A stretch of 64,000 nt of DNA from Neoconidiobolus thromboides FSU 785 (taxonomy: Eukaryota > Entomophthoromycota > Entomophthoromycetes > Entomophthorales > Neoconidiobolaceae), in the NCBI GenBank assembly GCA_025603075.1, contig MU626364.1, positions 1-64,000 on the forward strand, read 5' to 3'. Of the stretch, positions 1-9,144 are shown one piece after another. The translations under genes and the position numbers were made by a program. Within the stretch, counting starts at the first letter, position 1. Each line of letters opens with the position of its first letter. The notes under the pieces are model-generated. The model saw only the letters and a list, made by a program, of their open reading frames with translations, did not search any database and was not told where the DNA came from.

Positions 1-189
1 TTTTAATTGTTTTCTTTTCTTAAATAGCTATTTTCATAATATGTTCTAGTTATTTCTGTTAGATATTCAATAGACATATAATATATAACCGTATGATCAT
101 ATAATTATATAAATACACTTATTTGACTTTATTTTTTGTTGAAATAAAAATAAAATGCAAACTTTCATAACTAAACTTCGAGATGGAAT

Positions 190-1590
190 TTTTGAAAACT
201 TCAATACAATAGGGAGGAGTACACAATATAAACATTGTAATTCGTTTACATCCAATTTTAAGAGCTACTTATAACAACCCAAGGTTTATGGAATTTTATA
301 ATAAAACAAAACAAAGAAAAGATATATTATCAAAGTTTACTATCGATAATAATAAACTTAACCAAGTAGTGTATAAAATTAGTGCTTTGAGGGAAACAGG
401 AAATAAAAATCAACAAGTAGCGTTATTGTCAACTATAGCTTCAGTATATTCTTTTGATGAATATAAAATTTTTGGGCTTAACATAAATATAAACCAATAT
501 GATTATTCAAAAATAAGTAACAATAATAAAATATCAACGTTACAACCTATTATTAAAAATACAAAAAAATCAAAGACGAGCAAATTGAAACTATTATACA
601 ATATTTACTAAATAATTCAACTATTTCATCAAGATTTAATAAAAAAATAATGATAATAAATATTCATCAGATAATATATATATATTAAATAAAAGTAGAA
701 GAATAATATATAGTAAATATTTAAATGATCTAAAAGATAAAGCGGTACCTGGGTCAACATTTTTTAAATATATACCAAGTAATTTCAAAAATGCAGCAAG
801 AAAAACGGATTAATGTAATATGTGCCCAGTATATAGTTAGAAAAAAGTAATCTGAAAACAAAATAAATACAGCAATAAAAAACAAAGCAGAGATAGAAGA
901 AATTTTCAATGAAGAAGAAAAGTTATACAAATTACATAAATTCTGTGTTGATACTCAAAAGAACATATTTAATGAGACTAATAAGAAATTAAATAATAAA
1001 AGTTGTATAATAATTCTAGATTTTAAACAAAGTATGGAAATGGGAACAAGACTGGACTTAATAAATTTAGATCATTATACTAAACAAGCTATATCAGTAT
1101 TATATTTTGGTGTTTTATATTTAAAAGATGATAAAACAATAGGTAAAGTTTACTTTGATTATTTATCTGAAATATTAAATCATGATTCAATATATGGGGA
1201 TGTATTTTTGTGTTTAAGAATTTTACTAATAAGTTTTCCGGTTAAATAGCGCTTAAAAATGGAAAAAATAAAGAAGTTAAAAAAACACCCTCATATAGTT
1301 TTTAAAAAATAAGAAATAAAGATACAAAAAGAATAATAGAGATACAAGGTATTAAGAAGTATTTACACTTTATTAAACATAACAATAAACTACATTGTTA
1401 TCCAGTATCTGATACATCAAAAAAAAGCAATATAGTTCCAATTAGGGTTATAGAGTCTATAGAAAATAGAGAAATTAAAAGATCAACCCCACCTTATCTT
1501 ACAAAAACAACAGAGAATTTAAAAGTCTCGATATTTACTAAACAAGTAAGTAGTTTATTAAATGATATAAATATATTATCAAATGTTAAG
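190..1590 (+). pseudogene. Degenerate transposable-element protein remnant
   Basis: Several open fragments in the same orientation but different frames (288-611, 561-640, about 690-830, 970-1190, 1330-1590) read as pieces of one decayed protein, broken by stops and frameshifts. One piece has a run A-R-K-T-D followed by C-x-x-C-P (about 800-830). Another reads I-I-L-D-F-K followed later by Y-F-D-Y-L-S-E-I-L-N-H-D-S (1010-1190), a layout I associate with DDE-type transposase-like proteins that are multicopy in early-diverging fungi. The family assignment is from memory and weak. The frame is interrupted at about 1191 by a copy of the 106-bp repeat, so the last residues of the 1034-1249 fragment come from the repeat. 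I see no intact gene here. Confidence 0.35.
1191..1297 (+). repeat. 106-bp MITE-like element, copy 1
   Basis: Starts TATGGGGATGTATTTTTGTG and ends CACCCTCATATA, with the TAGCGCTTAAA core. It is inserted into the transposon-protein relic. Ends abut TA, as expected for a TA target. Confidence 0.85.
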
Positions 1591-2047
1591 ATTACTTAAG
1601 TTATTAATAGCTAAGTTAATAAATAGTCAAAGGGCAAGTAATCGTAATAATAAACAAAAACTATTGCTATATTACTTGTACTATATAAGGATGGCTAATT
1701 ATAGTTTTAAGGCTAACCACTCCCTCACATGCATCTACTTTTTAACTCAGCAATATATCAATAATGTAATTATAACATTAAAATAGTTTATTTGATAACA
1801 AATCTCTAATGTTGGTTACAAAACAATCGATAATAAATATTGCTCAATGAAATTTCATACAATATTTATTTATTATATAGTACGACTTTGATTAATATTA
1901 ATATATAAGTTATATCATTGAAAGCCTTGGTAATTCGGAAATTTCTATCGGATTTAATATAAATTATAAAACAATTTAAAACTGTGTCGGGCTACTTTTG
2001 CTTTTTAATAAAGAATTTATTTTTAGAATTTTAAGTCGTTTTTAATA

Positions 2048-2153
2048 TATAGGAGTGTTTTTTTGACTTTATTATTTTTTCTATTTTTTAAGCGCTATTT
2101 AAGTGGAAAATTTATTAGTAAAATTCTTAAACACAAAAATACATCCCCATATA
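2048..2153 (-). repeat. 106-bp MITE-like element, copy 2
   Basis: Reverse orientation: begins ATATAGGAGTGTTTTTTTGA and ends ACATCCCCATATA, with the core read as TTAAGCGCTATTTAA. Confidence 0.85.
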
Positions 2154-2196
2154 AAATATTAGAAATTGGATAAATGAAATCAATTTGGACATTACC

Positions 2197-2303
2197 ATAT
2201 GGGAATGTATTCTGTATTTAAGAATTTTACTAACAATTTTTCCACTCAAATAGCGCTTAAAAGATGGAAAAGACAATGAAGCCGAAAAAACACTCCCATA
2301 TAA
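2197..2303 (+). repeat. 106-bp MITE-like element, copy 3
   Basis: Begins CATATGGGAATGTATTCTG and ends CACTCCCATATA. Core and both ends are conserved. It lies 44 bp after copy 2 in the opposite orientation. Confidence 0.85.
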
Positions 2304-2411
2304 ACTACTCCAAAGTTCAATTAACATGTTTTTTTATTTAAAAGTTTAAGGTTATTTTAAACTTTAAGCTGGTTTAAAATGGGCAAGTTATAATACAAAA
2401 TCATATTTAAA

Positions 2412-2518
2412 TATATGGGGATGTGTTTTTGTGTTTAAGAATTTTACTAACAATTTTTCCACTTAAATAGCGCTTAAAAGATGGAAAAAGTAATGAAACA
2501 AAAAAAACACCCTCATAT
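2412..2518 (+). repeat. 106-bp MITE-like element, copy 4
   Basis: Nearly consensus copy: TATATGGGGATGTGTTTTTG at the left end, CACCCTCATAT at the right end, core TAGCGCTTAAAAGATGG. Confidence 0.88.
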
Positions 2519-2929
2519 CCAAATTTAAGCTGATCAATCTACTTATAATACTTTGAAATGAAAAACTAGGCATGTATAGTGGAATACCTTAAAATGGGCA
2601 ATTAAACGTTCATTGTGGAATAGAAGGTGTAGTTTTAGGTAAACTATATGACCATGTATTTAGTATAAATATCTCAAAGAAACCTTTTTTGTCTATTTAA
2701 AAACTGCTCCAAATACTGTAAAAAAAAGCTATTACAATGTAAAGTTATAAACTTTATATCACAAAGTTTGTTGATATTGTTTCGGTTTTACTAATGTACC
2801 CTATAATCTAATTTTATAAACAAGTTTTATTTAAAGGTGCTTTTAGGGATCTCCTTATTAAATAACATATCTGTTTTCGAGTTTACTATCAATAAGTTTC
2901 AAACATTTTGGTTAATATGGTTACAGTAC

Positions 2930-3003
2930 CCAAGTGAATAACGTGCTTTTAAATATTTGGTAAATAGAAAAAGTGATGAAACCAAAAAAAAACATTCCTA
3001 AAT
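2930..3003 (+). repeat. 106-bp MITE-like element, partial copy 5
   Basis: Only the right part is recognisable (GAAAAAGTGATGAAACC followed by an A-run and CATTCCTA). The left end is lost. Confidence 0.6.
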
Positions 3004-3829
3004 ATTACAATTGTTATTTCATAAATAAATTACAAGTAATTTTAATTATTATAATACTGTATAATATTACATAACACTATATTGGGTGATAGCAAAAGCT
3101 CAAATATTATGAAAATTATTTAAAGTTAGCTCTCATGAAAAAATACATTGGAGCATCTACCTATTGATTTATTTTAGTGAATATAAATTAAGGTTTAAAT
3201 TTCTTATTAATTTTAATATCAAACTTAGATTAGGTTCTGTTTATTAGGTTTTTTTATACCTTATCCTTGATACAAACAAAACTTTATATGCAGCTTATTA
3301 GTCTATTTTAATTGATTAATTATGCTACAAAATAATGGCAGTATCAAGTAATACAAGCTCTTCATATTTTTAAAATAAACTATTACTTTGATTTTTGTTA
3401 AATTATTTTATTATTGAGACAGATCTTTTTATACTATCATTGAGCTATATTTTCAAAAATAGCATTAAGATCTATTTACCTATAATATAGTTTTTAATAT
3501 ATTTTAAATTAAATCATATAATAAAGTATATATAAATAATAGTTTAAAAATAACATTTTGTTTATTAAAATTTCCTATAAGTTAAATACTATTTATACTC
3601 ATTAATTAATTAAATTATTTAATATCCAAGAACCACTGACGCTAAATCATTAAAAAAACATTTAACCAATTAAAACTCTTAATTCTAGTAGATAACTTCC
3701 AAAGATAGAAGCTCTCATGAGGTATTATATCATTTTAGTTCGCCAAGTTTATGGTAGAACATGAATATAAACCCAAAAAAAAGGAAAATAAATAAGTTTT
3801 AATACTTTCTAATTACAATTTAATCAACA

Positions 3830-4105
3830 ATGAAACTAACTCAATATCTGGTAATATTAGGTGCCTCATTAACACAAGTGGAATCTGTCTGTAGAGCTAA
3901 AGCCAAGTCAGATAAGTTATTAGGAAATTATCCAAGTGATCATTGCTACCGTGGTGGTGTTGATGCTTGGGTGACTTATAAAGATTTCCCACCATGTTGG
4001 ATCTATGAAGAAGAGAAATCACGTTATGCATGCTATAATTACAAAGAAGGCGGTAAATGTGATACCTGGCCTGGAATGAAAGATCTCGGACCTTCTAAAG
4101 TTTGA
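3830..4105 (+). CDS. Small secreted cysteine-rich protein
   Basis: 91 aa, single exon, ATG in AATCAACAATG. Residues 1-19 form a signal peptide: a Lys at position 2, a hydrophobic core to about residue 15, and small residues before a likely cut near Ser19. The mature part of about 72 aa has cysteines at 21, 39, 56, 68 and 77, an odd number, plus many aromatic residues (Trp47, Trp57, Trp79 and a tyrosine cluster around 66-71). Nothing suggests membrane anchoring. I do not recognise a family. Size, secretion signal and cysteine content are those of fungal secreted effector-like or cell-wall-associated proteins, which is inference. A later acceptor adding a C-terminal exon is possible but not evident. 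It stands alone next to repeat-rich DNA. Confidence 0.72.
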   Translation: MKLTQYLVILGASLTQVESVCRAKAKSDKLLGNYPSDHCYRGGVDAWVTYKDFPPCWIYEEEKSRYACYNYKEGGKCDTWPGMKDLGPSKV

Positions 4106-4369
4106 AGCATTTGGTTTATCTCACTTAACTAGTTAAAATGATACAGTTTTAACTAATGTGATGCTTTGTTATTAAAATTTAACGATAGTGCAATAAAAAT
4201 TAATTTCATATGATTATGATTTATAACTCCTTATCAATTATTTGATATTATATTTAATTGCCATTATTTATTTTTAGTCAATATATATTAGATAAAAAAA
4301 TAATAAAACTCCAATCAAAACAAAAAGCTTTAAATACTTTGTTATCAATTCTTAAATCTTTATTTTTCT

Positions 4370-5735
4370 ATGTCAAAGATTGAGGGAACTTTAAGCTCTT
4401 TAGATAAAGGGCTTAGCTTAAAAGAGTTAATAATCATAGTAGAGAAAGATTATCAATTGCTAGAAGAAGGAGAAATATCAAGTAATGAAGATAAATATAA
4501 GGTAAATAATTAACAAATTTAAAATTTAAAAACTTAGCATGAAATAGAACATTGTAATAGATAATATAAATAGATTAAGGCTTTTAGAGAGAGCAATTTC
4601 TGAATTCAATTTATATAGTACTAATGAAAACATCGAAGAAATCAATCCATCATATTTGAAGTAAACATTAGTTTTAATGTATACTTATATTAACGATAAA
4701 TCAGTTTTTTTTTAGTAAATTATTATCAAGGATACTTCTATAACAAAAGCCATTTTCAAAATGAAAGAAAAGAATTACTAAATCAAAGCAAAGTATTATA
4801 ACTCAAGTATTTTTTTATTACACTAATATTAAATTAGGTATTTTATTTTGAGTTTTTGAGTTTATTAAAAAACTTCAACTTGGTTGATAATAAAGTAATG
4901 AATGATTTTGGGTTTTTAATTGACTTGTTAACTATTAATTCAATAGGCATATCAAAAGTTGAAGGAAGGAAAAGACGTATTTACATCATTAACTAGGGAA
5001 GAGAAAATAAAAAAATATAAAGAAGAAAGAGAAACTAAGCAAAAAATGAAGGTAAATCATTTCCAATATATTTGTTTAACTCTATAACTTTTAAAGGAAT
5101 TAAATGAAATGGCCCAATTAAATGAAGAGCTTCAAGAAGAGCAAGAAGATTTAATACGAGAATATAGTTTATCGAAGATTAAATATTTTGGTAATAAAGC
5201 AACTGAAGATTTGAGATTCTTACAGCAAGAACTACAGCTATTATCAGAGCAAAAAGATAAAATCGATGATGAAGTAGAAGTTGACTTAAGTTGGAGATTA
5301 GACAATTTATCTAGTTTAACTAATCAAAACAATAAAAATCTTTTGGACAAAAATGGCAAGGTAAAATCAAAATCATAGTAGAATCATACATACTCAATAG
5401 TGTTTTTAGCCATTAAGACCGTTTGTTATCACTTCAAAACAGCAAGAAATAAGAGATGGAGTTTTTAGACCTGGTCATAATTTACCTACTATGACCGTAG
5501 ACGAATACCTTCAATTAGAAATGGAACGAGGAAACTTTTTATCTGGTGGGGGAGGGTAAGAGTAATATAACCTATAAGATTTCATCTAAATTATTTTAGG
5601 GAGAGACCAGAGAAGAAAGAAGTCGATGATAGAGATTACGAAGCATTAGACGCAGAAACTGAAAAACAAAGGGAATGGGATGAGTTTAAAGACAATAACC
5701 CCAGAGGCTCAGGAAATCGATTTAATAAAGGTTAA
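4370..5735 (+). CDS. TAP42: Tap42/IGBP1-family PP2A-associated protein (8 exons)
   Basis: Tap42 proteins bind the catalytic subunits of PP2A-type phosphatases and act downstream of TOR in the cytoplasm. Exons: 4370-4501, 4548-4660, 4705-4792, 4838-4894, 4947-5051, 5097-5360, 5410-5555, 5600-5735, joining in frame to 346 aa, the usual family size. The N-terminal half is helical with the family pattern (a Y-L-x-F-F-L-V-x-Y-Y-type segment at the exon 2/3 junction, T-R-E-E-K-I-K-K-Y-K in exon 5). The C-terminal half has the diagnostic R-D-G-V-F-R-P-G-H-x-L-P-T-M-T-V-D-E-Y-L block followed by an acidic D-x-x-N-P-R-G-S-G-N tail. Introns are 44-52 bp. The exon 2/3 boundary uses the acceptor ending at 4704 rather than the later TAG at 4714, because only the first keeps the frame. 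Confidence 0.9.
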
Positions 5736-6172
5736 ACAAAAGTTTTGTAATAAAGCAGCTTCATTATCTTGTTTTACTTGCTTCTTGAAATTATAAATTA
5801 AAACACATTGTATTAAATTATATTATAATTATGGTGGTATAGCTTTAAATAAATACAGATATTTTGATATTTTGAATATATATTAAGGTGCAAAGTAAAG
5901 TTATTATTAGCTAAATTATTTTATTTTTAAAAACATCATGTTCTTATTATCAATATTTTTAGTGAGTTTCTGTAGGATCTATTAAAAAGTGAAAAGCCTT
6001 GCTCCTTTTTAGTGATTAGGCTCCATCATAGTTCTTTTTGAACCAAACTTAATTATCTTTAAATTTTCCAGCTCATCAAATATTATTGGAGTAAAAGTAT
6101 GAAGCGAATTAGCCAATCAATAAAAGGGTCTTAAGTACTTATACAAATCTTTAAAAACAATTTATTTTGAAA
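5736..6172. other. Intergenic
   Basis: 437 bp between Tap42 and the PQ-loop gene. AT-rich, with no gene, tRNA or copy of the repeat seen. Confidence 0.5.
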
Positions 6173-6937
6173 ATGTCAACTGAACAAAAAGCAATTATAA
6201 AATTACCATTATTCGTAAAGGAGTTAGCTACTACCATCTTAGGAGAAGCCTATTGTTATGAAGAAATCGTCGAAAGGTTGAACTTTAAAAATGTAGACTG
6301 TTTGAAATTGGGTTTATCAAAAGGATTAGGTTTGGTTATCGTTGCTGGTGGTTGTATTGTTAAAATTCCACAAATTATTAAAATTATAAAAGCCAAGTCA
6401 GCTAAAGGTATTTCTTTATTATCTTATATTTTAGAAACCTTTAGTTACATTATATCCATCGTTTATAACTTACGTTCCGAAAATCCATTTTCTACCTGGG
6501 GTGAGACTTTAGCAATTACATTTCAAAATGCTTTTATCCTTTTATTAATTTTATACTATAATGGTTCCTTGTTCACTGCCTCAATTTTATTAGCTGCTGC
6601 AGCGATATTTTACACAACTTTAAATAATCCAACTATTGTTGATAGTGAGCTTTTACAATTGCTCCAGGCTTGTACCATCCCAGTTGTATTGATTTCAAGA
6701 ATCCCTCAAATTATCTCAAACTATAAAAACGGACATACTGGACATTTATCAGCTTTTGCAATCTTCAACTACTTCTTTGGTACCTTAGCCCGTGTTTTTA
6801 CTACCATCCAAGAGGTTGATGATAAGATTATTCTAACCAGTTATCTTTTAGCTTTATTCCTCAATACTGTTCTCGCTGGTCAAATGACTTACTATTGGAA
6901 TGCTAAGCCAGTGGCTGAAACTAAGAAAAAACAATAA
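6173..6937 (+). CDS. PQ-loop membrane protein, MPDU1/Lec35-like
   Basis: 254 aa, single exon. The start is the ATG at 6173 (GAAAATGTCAAC); an upstream in-frame TTG is not a plausible start. There are seven hydrophobic segments typical of PQ-loop proteins. The first PQ loop reads V-K-I-P-Q-I-I-K-I-I-K with A-K-S-A-K-G-I-S after it. The second reads I-S-R-I-P-Q-I-I-S-N-Y-K-N-G-H-T-G-H-L-S. MPDU1 is needed in the ER for use of mannose-phosphate- and glucose-phosphate-dolichol in N-glycan and GPI synthesis, and the length matches that family (about 247 aa in human). The polar C-terminus ends E-T-K-K-K-Q, consistent with an ER retrieval-type lysine tail. Other PQ-loop families (cystinosin, Ypq) are less similar in length and N-terminus. 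Confidence 0.85.
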   Translation: MSTEQKAIIKLPLFVKELATTILGEAYCYEEIVERLNFKNVDCLKLGLSKGLGLVIVAGGCIVKIPQIIKIIKAKSAKGISLLSYILETFSYIISIVYNLRSENPFSTWGETLAITFQNAFILLLILYYNGSLFTASILLAAAAIFYTTLNNPTIVDSELLQLLQACTIPVVLISRIPQIISNYKNGHTGHLSAFAIFNYFFGTLARVFTTIQEVDDKIILTSYLLALFLNTVLAGQMTYYWNAKPVAETKKKQ

Positions 6938-7134
6938 ATTCATAAATGTCATATTTATCTCTATAGCAAATAAAAATTTTAAGATATAACAATTAAAGGT
7001 TTTTTCTCTATACTAGGGGTAAATTATTTAAACGTGTTTTTATTTTACCAAACTTATCTATAACAATTATACAGCTTAATTATGAAAACGGATTAAGGTT
7101 TATAAATTAAAAATCATTAAGATTTTAATAACAA

Positions 7135-7665
7135 TTATAAAGTGGCAATAAAATCGGGTATAGATCCAAATCCAAAGTTAATATATTGGCCTAGAAGCTT
7201 TTCCAAATCACCCTTAACTTTTTTGATCATCAATGTTGCTTGCTCTTCATCTACTGCTAATTCTCTACAAAGGAAAGCGACATCCTCTTTCTTTACTTCA
7301 GTTTTGTCTAATTCTCTTTGCCTATTATAAAATATTAAAATTTATATTAGGTAGTTCTTCTAAAGTTGAGTCAAAATAGTGAAAATACTTACAATAAAGC
7401 GTTTCTAACTTTTTGTTTAACAACATCTGCCTTGAACCCTTTTAAAGCCTATAAAAAAAATCAGTTTTGAACAAACATAATTTCTATTGCTTACATCAGT
7501 TAATCGGTTGGCATAGTTATTTTTAGTGGTCTCTTCTTCTTTATCGTCTTCTTTTTCTTCGCTCATATTTTTCATCTCTTTTTGGGCTTCCCCACGCTCT
7601 CCTTTTTCGATTTGTTCCTCCTCTTCTCTTTCAGCTTCGTATTCTACATTCTCTTTTTCTGTCAT
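7135..7665 (-). CDS. HYPK-like NatA-associated UBA-domain protein (3 exons)
   Basis: Exons on the minus strand: 7665-7495, 7448-7393, 7321-7135, giving 137 aa. The first 55 residues are strongly acidic with Glu/Lys runs. The C-terminal half has T-E-V-K-K-E-D-V-A-F-L, then a UBA-like three-helix segment (about residues 85-125) with the HYPK-type pattern L-x-V-D-E-E-Q-A-T-L-M-I-K-K-V-x-G-D-L-E-K-L-L. HYPK binds and regulates the ribosome-associated NatA N-terminal acetyltransferase and has chaperone activity. A nascent-polypeptide-associated complex alpha-type UBA is the main alternative, but no NAC domain precedes it. The C-terminal extension after the UBA (about 15 residues) is longer than in animals. 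It converges with the MPDU1-like gene about 200 bp away. Confidence 0.68.
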
Positions 7666-9144
7666 CTTGTAAAATTAATTGTATTGTAAATTTTGATGCA
7701 ATTTTTTAGTTTTTATCGTAATAACTTATGGGATTCAAATGATATGTATATCTTGAATTTAACTTTAGTTCGAAATACAAGTTTTAAGGAGGATTTTATT
7801 GACTAAAATTTCAATGTTTTCAAAACGTTTATATGATGTTTTGATAGAAAAAAATATTTTTAAAACAGTGATTAACTATCTTATTTTTAATATTAAATTT
7901 CATTTTAAATCAAATCTTTAACTTAAGCTGCTAAACAGTAGTTAATTTTAAATTGAATGAAATTCAACGAACTAAAGAATTAAAATTAACGTATAGATGT
8001 AAGAACTATTTAGTATAATAAAAACTAAATGACAACATAATGTTTAATATGATATATGACATGGTAGTCATATCTGATTTTACGATAAATACCAATAATA
8101 TTATATGGGAAAATGTACTTTTGTTAAAAACTATGGTAACTGTAAAAGCACTAGATTCTTTTTTTGAAATAATTCTTTATAGAATTAAAAACTTTAACGA
8201 AGAATATACTATTTCTAAAAATAAACTATAGGTCTTAACTAAATTACCGTAAACATAGTAGTTCTTTATGAAATAATAGTTTAAATTGAGTATTTTTAAT
8301 GTTAAACTTTAAAACAACTAGAAACATACTTGATGTTTTCTATACATATATTACAATTGATACTTAATCGAAGTCTATACTAAATACCAAAAAATGTCCA
8401 TAGACATATAGAAAAAAATAATATAATGGAATGCGTAAATATACTAACTGTAACCAACCATCAATTGTCTTTTATTAAAATCCTTTACTAAGTGATAGTT
8501 ATCATGCCAAAATTACTTGTCTTGTGTTTACCCATTATATAGCTTTTATATACAAATTCTGTTGACGATAGCTTTAAATGGGGTTGTTTTTAGCTAATAT
8601 TTGAGCTTTAATTAAAAGTATTTTGAAGCATGTACAAGATGGAAGGTTTTTAGTGAATAAATAGATCAAATGATACCTTTTTGAAATTAGCATATCAAGA
8701 ATAATATGAGCTAATAAATCAATAGCAGATAGTACTTGTATAAAGTAAATTATGATAAGATATTAAGAATTAGAATAAATAAATACAAATTCAATATATT
8801 ATATTATATCATAACTTGATCCAAAAGTAGACGTAGCTATATTAGTTTAAAACTATAACCTGTTGATATTTTGATCCAGCTAGTTGATTAAATTTGCACT
8901 CTCAATTTTTTGCTATAAAGTTTAAAATCTATTAGTGTTACCTAATTAAGTAAAAACAAGAATATAATTTAATCATATGCACCTAAAGTAACACCGAAAA
9001 GATGGGTTATAACATCAGCTGGATTCTATTCCAAAAAAGCCCAAAAATTCAGAGGCTTCGAAAAGTAAAGATATATAAACACATTATTTACTATTAATAC
9101 CTAATATAATTATTTATTTAATTATAATTGTAATTATAACAGCA
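7666..9144. other. Intergenic, no gene seen
   Basis: 1.48 kb of AT-rich sequence between two divergent genes. A 63-codon open frame at 8040-8231 has no family features and I do not accept it. The only regulatory signal I can point to is the TATA-like site just before the prolyl oligopeptidase. Confidence 0.5.
9072..9079 (+). promoter_or_regulatory. TATA-like box of prolyl oligopeptidase 1
   Basis: TATATAAA about 66 bp before the ATG at 9145, within an otherwise irregular AT-rich leader. The position is plausible for a core promoter, but such strings are common in this genome. Confidence 0.4.

Larger units (their letters stand above)
1598..3829. other. Intergenic, repeat-rich
   Basis: No coding sequence I can support. 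It holds three full copies and one partial copy of the 106-bp element between 2048 and 3003. The rest is AT-rich sequence without recognisable features. Confidence 0.6.

Noticed and set aside
2127-2327. 66-codon frame on the minus strand
   Set aside because: It lies almost wholly inside two copies of the 106-bp repeat, so it is repeat sequence read as codons.
8040-8231. 63-codon open frame on the plus strand
   Set aside because: No family features, and its composition matches surrounding AT-rich DNA. Frames of this length are expected by chance here.
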